DNA of 64,000 bases from an uncultured Eubacterium sp. (GCA_910586445.1 CAJUHV010000006.1:25509-89508); one strand, 5' to 3'; numbered from the stretch's first letter, positions 8,459 to 19,100 are shown. A program made the numbers and translations. Notes: a model not told the origin generated them from the letters alone.

Positions 8459-11400
8459 CGGTGAAGCTAAGGACTTTAGGAAAGCGAATGGTGCACTGGA
8501 TGAAAGCAAGTTCTCTGCAGAAGTATGGAGCGGCGTTGACAACTCTTATCAAGGCGGTTCTGCTCGTAAAGTAATCGGCGTTTTGGATGTAGAAGGCGAA
8601 CCAAATGCATTGGAGCTTTTGGTAGATGCTCCTATGACAGACAATTCAACCGTCAAGGTAACATTCCAGGATAAGCGTAATCCTAGCAGCGTCATTGCTT
8701 CTTCAAACACGGTTTATTGTAAGCTGACAGACGGCTACCAGCCTTCTGCATTGAAAGTTAATGTTGTAGATAACCGTACATTAGAGATCGAGTTTTCAGA
8801 GGCAGTCCTGCGCAGCTCTCATGCAAGGGAGAACGAGACAGCAAATTATGTATATGCTGCAGACCGTGTAGAAAATTATAAGATTGATGCGCGAGATCTT
8901 AGTCTTTATGATATTGAAACAACGCCAAAAGCAGAAGAGGACTATGATCCAGAAGATGATGAAGTTTATAAGATTTCTCAAAAAGATTATTTTTCAACTA
9001 ACCAGACACAAAAGGGATCTGTTACTGTCGGCACATACCGAAACGGTGTAGATGACCGTCATGTAGTTACGATTCAGCTGGGTGAGAATTCTTCACTCAA
9101 GGCAGGACCACATTCTATATCTATTTCTAATGTGGGCGACTGGGCAGCAAAGACAGATGGCTGGAGAAATATTATAAATACTTCTACAATTGATTTTGTA
9201 ATACCAGACAATAATGAAGCTCCGACCTTTGATTTGGAAGTGATGTCACCAGAACAGTATAAACTGACAGCAAACTGCGACATCGGCATCGTAAATCCAA
9301 ATAAGACATTTAAGGTATATGACAGCTCTAAGACAGAAGACGACATCGTAATACTGGAACAAGAGAAGGCCGGTGAATGGGTACCGATCTCAAATGATGA
9401 ATTTACTGAGGAAGGATGCGGCTATAACCCGATCATGGTATCAAGAGTTATAGACGTTCAGGACGGTATCAGAAAGCTTACAAATGAATACTTGGTTGAA
9501 ACAAGGGTAGACTGGACACAGGTTCTTCATACAAAGAAAAACAAGAGATCATATGACAGCTATAACTACCGTCTGCGCATTCCAGCAGGCAGCATCCGAA
9601 ATCTCGCAAACAGCAAAACGAATGAAGAGATTACGATTCCATTGAACGATCCGATCATGAAGTCGATTGACGGACAGAGCCCAACGTTAAAATCGATCGA
9701 ACAGGTACAGGATAAGGATGGCAATCTGCTTGAACAGTACAGGGTGACATTTGATGAGCCTGTTAAACTGAGCTATACAGCAAACCGTGAAGGCTTGACA
9801 CCGTCACAGGATCTCTTATCTTCTGGATCTATGTATAGTGCATATTTTGCAAAACAGGGATCTACTGAACAGATACAGGCAGTAGTGAATACTAACAGCT
9901 TTGTAGATGCTCTGGACACAACCATACAGGTAGAGCCTGTCGATAAGCTGAGTGCAGGTGACTGGGATCTGTATGTGCGTGGTGTAGCTGATGACTATGG
10001 TAATACCGTAAGTACTGTAAAGGGAACTGTTCATGTAGATGAGGAAGTAGTCGATACAGACTTCAAGGTAGTATGGGCAGCTGTTTCCGCAACAGATTCT
10101 TATGACGGCATTACTGCAGGAGAAGGACATTATATCTTTGTGAAGTTTAATAAGCCGATCAAGTACTATGGCGGATCTACAAACGTAACTTCAACGCTGA
10201 ACTATCAGCTGAACGGCAGTACACTGCCAACAGGCTCAAATATCAAAGCACATATTAAGAATTACGACGCAAAACGGAACGATGAAAGAGGAATCATTGA
10301 TTCGATTACAATTTCACTTCCAAATGGCACCAACAGCACAGGATTAGGCAGCACTACCATGAACTATCCGGTAAGCGGCAAGAACTGTATCCTGACAATA
10401 TCTAATGCTATCACCAGCTTAGATGGCGATCCACTTGCTACAGAAAGCGGATACAATATGCCTTATCAGTATGGCGAAACTAACGGGCTGGCATATCAGT
10501 CAACTCGTTTTGACAATCTAACAGCTGCCGGAGATGCCGTATGGGGCAATGATTCTACAGATAAGAGCATGGAACAGAGTCAGGGATATGACAGCAAAGA
10601 AAACTATATTAAGGCACTCAAGGATGCATTAAAGAATGATAAATACCGCAAGATCGTTCTTGATGACAAATACGCAAAAGATGGAGAATGGTTAGATCTA
10701 GGCACTTTGACCATCGACCGCATTGTTGATATCGACTTGAACGGCTGTAACATCTTAGGAAACATTACGATCAGCACCACAACAGCAGCAAAACCTATGG
10801 AAATCGTAAACTCTAATACAGGAAGAACATCAAGTATAGCCGGCAAAGCCATAGGAGAAGGCAGTGTAACATTGACCGTTAATATGCCATACACAGATCT
10901 GTCTATGTCCGGCAGCAAGTACCTTGTTATCCATAAAGGTGCAAGTGAAAAGGCTATGAATATCAATGGCATGCCATCTGATACGTTCCGTACAGACGCT
11001 ACGGTTATAGGCGAAATTGTACTCGCAGCTGACAACATGGGAATGGTAAATAGCGGAGATCTTTCAAAGGCACCTATTACTGTAAATGCAGGCGGTAAAG
11101 TTAAATTAGAAGGTGATTACAAGGATACGACAGTAACCCTTAGCAAAAAGACGACTTTGAATCTTGAAAAAGTCGATAACATTAAAGTTATCGCAGCTGT
11201 TAAAGATTCTACTGTTATTATCAACAATAGTGTCTCGAATGTAACCATTGTAGCCAAAGCCGATGACATCATTGTGAAGTATGATGATAAGAGTAAGGTG
11301 ACACTGAAGTCAGAAGGCGGTACATTTAAGCATCAGATGATAGCTTCTACTGACGAACCGGCTGATAAAGCAGAGCCACAATCCATAGGTGCAGAATCCT

Positions 11401-11765
11401 GGATCAAGACTTTAACAGTTATTGATGGTGCAGAAAACGGCGGCCTTGCTGAGGTAATTACAGTCGGTGCAATAAGCGGAGGTTCTGTATTTAAGAGCGG
11501 CGAAGAGCAGAATATTGAAACCGGTTTCAAAAAGCAGTCTGACAACGACTACGAAATCGTCAATGTTAATCTTTCCAGCAGCGCAGCCTATCTTTCAGTC
11601 AATAATAATACTGGTATTAAAACCGTGACAGTAAAGACGGGCGTTACAACTAAAACAGTACAGAAATTTACCGTTAAAATCACTGTCAAAGATAAGAAAA
11701 CAGGTGATACATCTATCATTACAAAAGAAATATCAGTAACGATTGATCCATCTATAGAAGCATAA
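8448..11765 (+). CDS. Silent S-layer cassette 2 (start-less partial gene)
   Basis: Open for about 1105 codons after an in-frame TAA, ending at TAA 11763-11765. It matches the expressed surface protein from GEAKDFRKANGALDESKFSA onward, with the same order of conserved blocks (GVLDVEGEPNALELL, NVGDWAAKTDGWRNIINT, SPEQYKLTANC, GYNPIMVS, DPIMKSIDGQSP, GDWDLYVRG, YIFVKFNKPI, NDKYRKIV). The loop after FSEAVLR is strongly acidic and unlike those of the other copies, and the C-terminal 250 residues diverge most. No promoter, ribosome site or signal sequence precedes it; the internal ATG at 8583 lies inside a conserved block. It carries its own terminator. Probably a storage copy for surface-protein switching. 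Confidence 0.85.
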   Translation: MASFGEAKDFRKANGALDESKFSAEVWSGVDNSYQGGSARKVIGVLDVEGEPNALELLVDAPMTDNSTVKVTFQDKRNPSSVIASSNTVYCKLTDGYQPSALKVNVVDNRTLEIEFSEAVLRSSHARENETANYVYAADRVENYKIDARDLSLYDIETTPKAEEDYDPEDDEVYKISQKDYFSTNQTQKGSVTVGTYRNGVDDRHVVTIQLGENSSLKAGPHSISISNVGDWAAKTDGWRNIINTSTIDFVIPDNNEAPTFDLEVMSPEQYKLTANCDIGIVNPNKTFKVYDSSKTEDDIVILEQEKAGEWVPISNDEFTEEGCGYNPIMVSRVIDVQDGIRKLTNEYLVETRVDWTQVLHTKKNKRSYDSYNYRLRIPAGSIRNLANSKTNEEITIPLNDPIMKSIDGQSPTLKSIEQVQDKDGNLLEQYRVTFDEPVKLSYTANREGLTPSQDLLSSGSMYSAYFAKQGSTEQIQAVVNTNSFVDALDTTIQVEPVDKLSAGDWDLYVRGVADDYGNTVSTVKGTVHVDEEVVDTDFKVVWAAVSATDSYDGITAGEGHYIFVKFNKPIKYYGGSTNVTSTLNYQLNGSTLPTGSNIKAHIKNYDAKRNDERGIIDSITISLPNGTNSTGLGSTTMNYPVSGKNCILTISNAITSLDGDPLATESGYNMPYQYGETNGLAYQSTRFDNLTAAGDAVWGNDSTDKSMEQSQGYDSKENYIKALKDALKNDKYRKIVLDDKYAKDGEWLDLGTLTIDRIVDIDLNGCNILGNITISTTTAAKPMEIVNSNTGRTSSIAGKAIGEGSVTLTVNMPYTDLSMSGSKYLVIHKGASEKAMNINGMPSDTFRTDATVIGEIVLAADNMGMVNSGDLSKAPITVNAGGKVKLEGDYKDTTVTLSKKTTLNLEKVDNIKVIAAVKDSTVIINNSVSNVTIVAKADDIIVKYDDKSKVTLKSEGGTFKHQMIASTDEPADKAEPQSIGAESWIKTLTVIDGAENGGLAEVITVGAISGGSVFKSGEEQNIETGFKKQSDNDYEIVNVNLSSSAAYLSVNNNTGIKTVTVKTGVTTKTVQKFTVKITVKDKKTGDTSIITKEISVTIDPSIEA

Positions 11766-11771
11766 TTGCTG

Positions 11772-11816
11772 AAAAAAAACCATGCAGGCGAGTTAACATG
11801 CCTGCATGGTTTTTTT
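11772..11816 (+). terminator. Terminator after cassette 2
   Basis: The stem CCATGCAGGC / GCCTGCATGG, extended by an A-run and T-run (11772-11789 / 11800-11816), has a 10-base loop and ends in seven Ts, just after the cassette stop codon. Confidence 0.9.
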
Positions 11817-11866
11817 CTTATACAGATCTGATAGATTTGCCGGCTTTACAGAATAAAATATAAGGG

Positions 11867-11895
11867 TTGCTAAAGTCATACAGATGTATTATTAT
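11867..11895 (+). promoter_or_regulatory. Probable promoter of TA module 2
   Basis: TTGCTA (11867-11872), 17 bp, TATTAT (11890-11895), followed by the ribosome site AAAGGAGG (11904-11911) and ATG at 11920. The boxes are imperfect, so this is a moderate call. Confidence 0.5.
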
Positions 11896-11919
11896 TGTAT
11901 TACAAAGGAGGCGATTATT

Positions 11920-12189
11920 ATGGCTAAAGAAGCTACCTTACAGGTAAGGATGGATTCAGAATTAAAGGAGCAGGCAGAATTATTGTACAAACAGCTGGGA
12001 ACATCTTTCGCAGAGGCAGTAAGAATATTTGCCAGACAGAGCGTAGAAGAAAAGGCAATGCCTTTCACCATGCATTTGTCAACATCCGAATCTAAGAGAA
12101 CCTTAGGCATTGCAAATGGGCAGTATATAATTCCAGACAATATAGATGATTGCAATGATCAGATCTCAGAAATGTTTGGAGTACAGTAA
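11920..12189 (+). CDS. RelB/DinJ-like antitoxin, TA module 2
   Basis: An 89-residue protein beginning MAKEATLQVRMDSELKEQAE, the ribbon-helix-helix start typical of RelB/DinJ antitoxins, followed by LGTSFAEAVRIFARQSV. The C-terminal half would bind the toxin. ATG 11920 is preferred over the upstream in-frame start at 11884 because AAAGGAGG lies 8 bp upstream. The PIN toxin gene begins 2 bp after its stop. RelB/DinJ antitoxins usually pair with RelE/YafQ toxins, so the PIN partner is a less usual combination. The module sits between cassettes 2 and 3, in the same direction as both. Confidence 0.85.
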   Translation: MAKEATLQVRMDSELKEQAELLYKQLGTSFAEAVRIFARQSVEEKAMPFTMHLSTSESKRTLGIANGQYIIPDNIDDCNDQISEMFGVQ

Positions 12190-12191
12190 TT

Positions 12192-12596
12192 ATGAAAATG
12201 TTGTTAGACACCCATATCGTGCTATGGGCCATTGCTGACACTGCCAGATTATCCGATGGGATGATCAGACTCCTTGAGTCAAGAGAACATGAGGTATTTT
12301 ACAGCGTAGCCTCTGTATGGGAGGTAGCAATCAAACACAAAATCCGGCCGGAACAAATGCCTGTGTCGGAAGAAGCATTTGTCAGCCTGTGCCAGAAAAC
12401 GGGTTTTGTGCAGCTCCCCATAAAGTCCGAACATATTTTTATGTTGAAAACATTAGTACGGCCCGCGGAGGCACCAAAACATAACGATCCGTTTGACCGA
12501 ATGCTGCTGGCACAGGCCAAGTATGAAAACTTAAAATTTATTACACACGATTCCATGTTTTCATATTATGAAGAAGACTGTATCATAACAGTGTGA
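12192..12596 (+). CDS. PIN-domain toxin, TA module 2
   Basis: A 134-residue PIN-domain protein with MLLDTHIVLWA at the N-terminus, SVWEVAIK in the middle and HNDPFDRMLLAQA and FITHDSMF towards the end. These are the conserved acidic blocks of the PIN subgroup often annotated as type II toxins; the predicted activity is RNA cleavage. It begins 2 bp after the antitoxin stop. No terminator is visible between its stop and cassette 3, whose border starts 30 bp on, so TA transcription probably continues into the silent cassette without making protein, because the border TAA and lack of a ribosome site block translation. Confidence 0.87.
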   Translation: MKMLLDTHIVLWAIADTARLSDGMIRLLESREHEVFYSVASVWEVAIKHKIRPEQMPVSEEAFVSLCQKTGFVQLPIKSEHIFMLKTLVRPAEAPKHNDPFDRMLLAQAKYENLKFITHDSMFSYYEEDCIITV

Positions 12597-12625
12597 AAAT
12601 AATACAGTAGATGCGTTTTTTATGT

Positions 12626-12643
12626 TCCTTAAATTGCCAGCTT
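12626..12643 (+). repeat. Cassette left-border sequence, copy 3
   Basis: TCCTTAAATTGCCAGCTT, the third identical copy, with the in-frame TAA at 12630-12632. It is followed by GGATGAAGC, where cassettes 1 and 2 have CGGTGAAGC. Confidence 0.85.
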
Positions 12644-15600
12644 GGATGAAGCAAAAGATTTCAGAAAAGCAAATGGCGCACTGGATGAGAGCAAGTTCTC
12701 TGCTACAGTTAAGAGCGGTGTCGACAGTGCTTATCAGGGCGGTAAGGAACATAAAGTCGTAGGTGTGTTAGATGTTGAAGGCGAACCAAATGCATTAGAG
12801 CTGTTGGTTGATCAACCGATGAAAGATAACTCTACAATCAGTGTTAAATTCCAGGATAAGCGTACAAACAGTGTCATTGAATCCACGAATACAGTATACT
12901 GCAAGCTGACAGATGGTTATCAGCCGTCTGCATTGAAAGTAAATGTAGTAGACAATCACACTCTTCAGGTAGAATTTTCAGAAGCCGTTTTGCGTGAGCA
13001 GGATGCAGGTAGTTATGGAAATGCACAAAATAAAGCTTATGCAGCGGATGCTCCGGTTAATTATGCTATTGATACCTTAGGTTTGAAAGCTTATTGGGGT
13101 GTTGACACTGAAAAGAGCAGTGATGAAAACACAAATGACAGCTCCAACAGCAAAATTTCTGAAAAGTATTTTGAGCGTAATAAACCTAATACCAATGGAA
13201 CAATTAAGGTCGGCAAATATCGCAATGCTGTAGATGAACGCCATATTGTAACGATTAAATTGGGTGAGGGCAAATATCTTCAGCCTGGTAAACATTCTTT
13301 GTCAATCTCAAATGTAGGTGACTGGGCAGCAGCTACTGATGGATGGAGAAATATCATCAATACTGCAACCGTTGACTTCGAAGTACCTCAGGATACATCA
13401 AAGCCTGGATTCGAACTGAAAGTACAGTCTCCTGAGCAGTTCAAACTGACAGCAAACTGTGACTTTGAGCTTGTAAATAAAGAAAACACATTCCGGGTAG
13501 AAAAGAGTGATGTAGACCAAAAAGATGTAGTTGAACTGCAGCAGTTTAGAGATGGAAAATGGGTAACAATCTCTGACCATGAAGAAGCAATCGGCTACAA
13601 TCCGATTATGGTATCCCAGATTAATGATCTGCAGGGCAGCGGCCTCACAAGAGAATATCTTGTAGAGACGAGATCTGACTGGACTAGAGTTTGCGATACA
13701 AAGAATACTTACAATCACTACTATCAAAACCAGTATCGTCTGCGCATTGCCGCAAACACAATCAGAAATCTTTCTAACGGACTTACAAATGAAGAGATTA
13801 TTCTGAATCTGGATGATCCGATCATGAAGTCAATGGATGGTGCAAGTCCGGTAATTGAAAAGATCGAGCAGGCACAGGATGCTAACGGTAATCTGACAAC
13901 GAATTACGATGTAACATTCAGTGAACCGGTGAAGATGAACAATGATGCAAATAAAGAGACAGTAACTCCTACACAGGATACCAATGATGTATCTCCTTAT
14001 ACTGCATACTTTGTAAAGAGAGATTCTTCTCAGAAGTCTGTACAGGCTGAAGTAGGCACAAAGCATTTCATCAATGCAGAAGATACTATAATCCGTGTAA
14101 AACCAGTAACTCCGTTGGATGCAGGCGATTGGGATCTATATGTCCGTGGTGCATCTGATGATGTGGGCAACACAGCAGCTACACTGAGCGGTATGATCAC
14201 AGTTGAAGCACAGACAGTAAGCACAAACTTCAGAGTTGTATGGGCAGCTGTTTCAAAATCAGATCAGTACAGCGGCATTACAGCTGGTGAGGGTAACTAT
14301 ATCTTCGTGAAGTTTAATAAGCCGATCTCTGTTGCAGGTGGTTCTACTAACGTAGGTTCAACACTGAACTATACATTAAATGGAAAACCATTACCGACAG
14401 GTTCTCATATCAGAGCACATATCCAGGGCTATGATGATAAAGTAGAACGCATTGACTCTATTACTATCGTATTACCAAGCGCTACACAGGGTGGATTAGG
14501 CTCTTCCACAATGGATTATGCGGTAAATGGCCAGAATGCAGTACTTACAATTTCTGATGCTGTTACGAGTACAGAAGGTGATGCATTGACTACAGTTTCT
14601 GGTTACAATCTGCCATATCAGTTTGGTGCAGCAGGTGAGACACTTTCAGACGGTACAAAGTATACTGCATTAACAACTTTAGGTGATGCTGTATGGGGTA
14701 ATGATCCATCTGAACAGTGGGAGAAGATTACATCTGGTGCTGAAGATAAACAGAAAGCTTATGATGATGCTGTAAAGAGTGCTCTGAATAATGACAAATA
14801 CCGCAAGATCGTACTTGATTATCCAGAAGCAGGCAAAGAAGCTGGTAGAACAAAGTTGGAAGTAGATAATAGTACATCTGAATATGGTGTAAATTCAGAC
14901 CTGACGATCAGCCGTATTGTTGATCTTGACTTAAACGGCAACGTAGTCAAGGGAAATGTCAGCATATCCAGTGCAGAAGCAGCAGACTACGTAGAGATTC
15001 TAAATAATAACGCTGCACGTAAGCAGGCTTACATTCTGGGTAATGAGAAAAACACTGAAAAAGACGTAACATTATTAATCGATACGCCAAACGCTGGTGT
15101 AAAGATTTTTGATTCAATCAAGGTAAGCAAAAACGGCAAGAGTGAGAATGCCATGAAAGTAAATGGTGTAACATCCAATACTTTAGAGAATCAGGCTACT
15201 TATGTGGGTAATGTCCTTCTTGCTGCAGGTAATATAGGATTTAAGAATCTGACTAACAGCAAGTTTATCACAGATGGTAAGATTGTAGTTGACACTACTG
15301 GTACAGTATACATGAGAGGATTGTACTATGGTGAAGAGGCTGATATGGAGAAGGCAGGTAATTTAGTACTTGAAGATATAGAAAAAGCTTCTACAGGTCT
15401 GAAAATTACAGCTAAAGCTCCAGCGACTAAAATTACAATTAAAGGCAGCTCACTTCTTGGGGATAAGCTGACAATCGTTTCCAGAGCAGAAAAAGTAGAA
15501 ATCCTTCAGAATCCAGCTAATAAGTCTGATATGGCTACATTAAAGATGGATGGTGGTACTTTTGTTCAAAAAACTGAAAATGGCAAAAATGAGTTAGACA

Positions 15601-16043
15601 AGGATCAGGCAGTTACGCCAGAGTCAACGGGTGCACAGGCATGGTTTGATACATTGACAGTCATTGATGGTGCTACTCCAGGTCAAGGGGTAGAAATTGT
15701 TACAGTTAGTGCAGTCAGCGGTCAGGCAGCAGAAGCATTCAATGGTGGTAAAGATATCAAAGAATTCATTACTGGAGCAGCAAATGCAAAAGAAGAGACT
15801 GATAATGATAATGATAACTGTAGATATACAGTAGAATCTGTAGTACCTTCTGTTACTTCAGACTATATTGGATATGACAGCTCTAAGAAAACTTTATATG
15901 TTAAGCAGGCAGCAGCCAACCTTAAATATAAAGTAACTGAGACATTTACAGTAGCAATCAAGATCAAAAATACTAAGACGAGCGAAGTAAGAACACTTAC
16001 AAGAACTGTAAAAGTTGTCATTGAGCCAGCTGCATCAAATTAA
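12633..16043 (+). CDS. Silent S-layer cassette 3 (start-less partial gene)
   Basis: Open for 1136 codons after an in-frame TAA, ending at 16043. It is by eye the closest silent relative of the expressed gene, sharing YAIDTLGL, GEGKYLQPGKHSL, TRSDWT.VCDTKNTYNHYY and ETFTVAIK.K, and is of nearly equal length (1131 versus 1128 codons from the shared Glu). The first 74 bases from GAAGC (12648-12721) are identical to the expressed copy (19466-19539 on the other strand), with divergence on both sides. It converges with the expressed gene on the shared terminator at 16093-16131. There is no start codon with a ribosome site: TTG 12642 is only the first permitted codon, and no purine-rich site precedes it. 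An inversion of about 6.9 kb would exchange it with the expressed copy. Confidence 0.87.
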   Translation: MASLDEAKDFRKANGALDESKFSATVKSGVDSAYQGGKEHKVVGVLDVEGEPNALELLVDQPMKDNSTISVKFQDKRTNSVIESTNTVYCKLTDGYQPSALKVNVVDNHTLQVEFSEAVLREQDAGSYGNAQNKAYAADAPVNYAIDTLGLKAYWGVDTEKSSDENTNDSSNSKISEKYFERNKPNTNGTIKVGKYRNAVDERHIVTIKLGEGKYLQPGKHSLSISNVGDWAAATDGWRNIINTATVDFEVPQDTSKPGFELKVQSPEQFKLTANCDFELVNKENTFRVEKSDVDQKDVVELQQFRDGKWVTISDHEEAIGYNPIMVSQINDLQGSGLTREYLVETRSDWTRVCDTKNTYNHYYQNQYRLRIAANTIRNLSNGLTNEEIILNLDDPIMKSMDGASPVIEKIEQAQDANGNLTTNYDVTFSEPVKMNNDANKETVTPTQDTNDVSPYTAYFVKRDSSQKSVQAEVGTKHFINAEDTIIRVKPVTPLDAGDWDLYVRGASDDVGNTAATLSGMITVEAQTVSTNFRVVWAAVSKSDQYSGITAGEGNYIFVKFNKPISVAGGSTNVGSTLNYTLNGKPLPTGSHIRAHIQGYDDKVERIDSITIVLPSATQGGLGSSTMDYAVNGQNAVLTISDAVTSTEGDALTTVSGYNLPYQFGAAGETLSDGTKYTALTTLGDAVWGNDPSEQWEKITSGAEDKQKAYDDAVKSALNNDKYRKIVLDYPEAGKEAGRTKLEVDNSTSEYGVNSDLTISRIVDLDLNGNVVKGNVSISSAEAADYVEILNNNAARKQAYILGNEKNTEKDVTLLIDTPNAGVKIFDSIKVSKNGKSENAMKVNGVTSNTLENQATYVGNVLLAAGNIGFKNLTNSKFITDGKIVVDTTGTVYMRGLYYGEEADMEKAGNLVLEDIEKASTGLKITAKAPATKITIKGSSLLGDKLTIVSRAEKVEILQNPANKSDMATLKMDGGTFVQKTENGKNELDKDQAVTPESTGAQAWFDTLTVIDGATPGQGVEIVTVSAVSGQAAEAFNGGKDIKEFITGAANAKEETDNDNDNCRYTVESVVPSVTSDYIGYDSSKKTLYVKQAAANLKYKVTETFTVAIKIKNTKTSEVRTLTRTVKVVIEPAASN

Positions 16044-16092
16044 TAGAAACTCGTTTTATAATAGCAGTTTTTATTAACGAAACGTAGAAATA

Positions 16093-16131
16093 AAAACAGA
16101 CCGACAGGAAATCCGCCTGCCGGTCTGTTTT
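16093..16131. terminator. Palindromic terminator shared by cassette 3 and the expressed gene
   Basis: AAAACAGACCGACAGG (16093-16108) pairs with CCTGCCGGTCTGTTTT (16116-16131) with one mismatch. A-run and T-run allow use on both strands. It is the pivot between two convergent homologous genes, so inversion of the pair leaves a working terminator in place. Confidence 0.88.
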
Positions 16132-16152
16132 AGTATGAAAAATCTGTTTCTC

Positions 16153-19100
16153 TTATGACTGTGCTTTCTGGATAACAACTTTCACTGTTCTTGTCAGTGT
16201 CTGTTCTTCACCATCCTGATCTTTTACCTTAATTGCAACTGTGAATGTCTCAGTAATATCATAAGAAACTGAGCTTGCTGCAGATTTTACATATACCTTC
16301 TTTGTAGTGCTGTTATATCCAATGTAGTTGGAACTAATGGAAGGTACTACAGATAATACAGTATATTTCTCATTTGCATCATTTGCAGGCTTTTTATTAG
16401 CTTCTTCTGTGATGTATTTAGAAATCTCTTCGTTGTTATTAAATGTTGCATCTGCTGCAGCTGCAGAACCGCTTATTGCTGATACTGTAACTAATTCTAC
16501 ACCTGTATCACCATTTTGAGCTCCCTTAATAACAGTCAGAGTATCAAACCACTTCTGTGCTCCGTCTGCTTTTACAGGTGCTTTTGCATTCTCTTCTAAG
16601 TCACGGCCATTTAAGTCTTTCTGAACAAAGTTACCGCCATCAGCTAATAATTCTGCCATTTCATCCTTGTTAGCCGGGCTCTGCTTAATTTCTATCTTAT
16701 CAGCCATAGCAACAACACAAATATTCTTAATATTTTTTGAACCTTCTGGCTTAATAGTCACTTTAGATGCTGCAGCCTGTGCTTCGATTCTTAAACCGCC
16801 CGCTGCTGTTACATCAATTTCGGAAAGTACTAACTCAGCTGCCTTCTTCATCTTAACTACTGTCTTGGTGTACTCGCCTCTTACATATACAGTACCAGTA
16901 GTATCAACTATAAGACTTCCATTCTTTCCATCAGCACCAAACAATGCTGCATTAAAGTTTTTAAATCCTATATTGCTTGCGGTCAGAAGGATATTACCAT
17001 CATACGTAGCCTGATTCTCTAAAGTATTGGATGTTACACCATTAACCTTCATAGCATCTTTGCTGTTACCGCTCTTGGTGATTGTAATATTATCTCTAAT
17101 AATTACACCAGAATTCGGAGTATTGATCAGTAATGTCACATCTTTTTCTGTATTATCCTTGTTACCAGTAATAGCTGCCGGCCAACGCTGTGCATGATCA
17201 TTTAAGATCTTCACAGTATCTGCTGCTTCTGTAGTAGATATGCTTACATTGCCCTTAATTGTACAGCCGTTCAGATCAATGTCAACGATACGGTTAATGC
17301 TCAGGTTTGTTTCTAAAACAGCATCCTCTGCTTTCTCGACCCAAGAGCTGTCAAGCTTAACCTTGCGGTATTTGTCATTTGCAAGTGCGCTCTTCAGAGC
17401 ATCAATATAAGCTTTCTTCTTGTCATCAAGTGTCTTTGCAGATTTTGTAATTTCATCCCACTGCTCTTCTTTTGCGTTGCCCCATACAGCATCACCAAGT
17501 GTTGTTAATACTGTACCAGTGTATACGGACTTATCATTAAGGATCTGTCCTGACTCACCAAAGTGGTATGGCAGATTGTAGCCTGGCTCTGTGCTCAGTG
17601 TATCGCCTTCGATACTTGTTACAGCATTCGAAATTGTAAGTACTGAACTTAAACCGCTTACTTTATAATCCATTGTAGTAGAACCAATTCCGCCTGCCTG
17701 TGTTCTTGGCAGCTCGATTGTAATGGAATCAATACGTTCTACCTTATCATCATAGCCCTGAATATGCGCTCTGATATTAGAACCTGTAGGTAATGGATTA
17801 CCATTCAGTGCATAGTTGAGTGTTGCACCTACGTTTGCAGAACCGCCTGCAACGCTGATCGGCTTGTTAAATTTCACAAAGATATAGTTTCCGTCACCGG
17901 CTGTGATATCTTCATACTTCAAGGACTTAGAAACAGCTGCCCATACAACTCTAAAGTTTGTGCTTACTGTCTGTGCTTCAACTGTGATCACACCACTTAA
18001 TGTAGCTGCTGTATTGCCCACATCGTCAGAAGCACCACGGACATACAGATCCCAGTCACCTGCATCTAAGGATGCCACTGGTTTTACGCGGATCATAGTA
18101 TCCTCTGCATTGATAAAGTTCTCTGTCTCGACTTCTGCCTGTACAGATTTCTGAGAAGCATCTCTCTTTACAAAGTATGCAGTATAAGGAGAGATTGTCT
18201 TGTTTGTATCCTGGGTAGGAGTCGTTCCTTCTGCATTTGCCTTATCGTTCATCTTAACCGGCTCGCTGAACGTTACGAAGTAGTTAGATGTCAGATTGCC
18301 ATTTGCATCCTGTGCCTGCTCGATCTTATCAATTACCGGGCTTGCACCGTCCATAGACTGCATGATCGGGTCATCACTCAGGTTCAAGATGATCTCCTCA
18401 TTTGTAAGCCCGTTGGAAAGGTTCTTAATCGTATTTGCTGCAATGCGCAGACGATATTTGTTGCGGTAGTAGTGGTTGTAGGTATTCTTCGTATCGCATA
18501 CTTCCGTCCAGTCAGATCTTGTCTCTACAAGATAGTCTCTTGTAAGGCCGTTCTCATTAATCTGAGATACCATGATCGGGTTGTATCCGATTGCAGCATC
18601 ATGGTTGGAAATCGTAGTCCATGTGCCATTTATAAGCTGCTGAAGCTCTACTACATCGTTTGGTTCATCAGCACTGTTATGTGTTCTGAACGTATTGTTC
18701 TTATTTACAAGTGCAATATCACAGTTTGCTGTCAGCTTGAACTGCTCAGGAGACTGTACTTTCAGTTCAAAGTTAGGTCTTGCGTTATCAGCTGGCACTT
18801 CAAAGTCAACGGTTGCAGTATTGATAATGTTTCTCCAACCATCGGTAGATGCTGCCCAGTCACCTACGTTTGAAATTGCCAGTGAGTGTTTGCCTGGCTG
18901 AAGGTATTTGCCCTCGCCTAATTTAATCGTTACAATATGACGCTTATCTACAGCATTGCGGTATGCGCCTACAGTAACGGTTCCATCTGTAACGCCTTCG
19001 TTGTTAGAATAATTCTTCTTTGAGATTACTTCGCTGGAGCTGTCACCTGTATTAGAATCATTAGATTCATTTGTCTTTACGCCCCAGTAATTGTGCAGAC

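Noticed and set aside
4341..16043. The cassettes as three normal, separately expressed genes starting at internal ATG or TTG codons
   Set aside because: Internal starts lack ribosome sites and promoters and fall within conserved blocks; there is no signal peptide, while the frame extends upstream to a shared stop.
4167..16043. The cassettes as ordinary decaying pseudogenes
   Set aside because: No frameshifts or internal stops in about 3.3 kb each, each is followed by its own strong terminator, and the border sequence is conserved.
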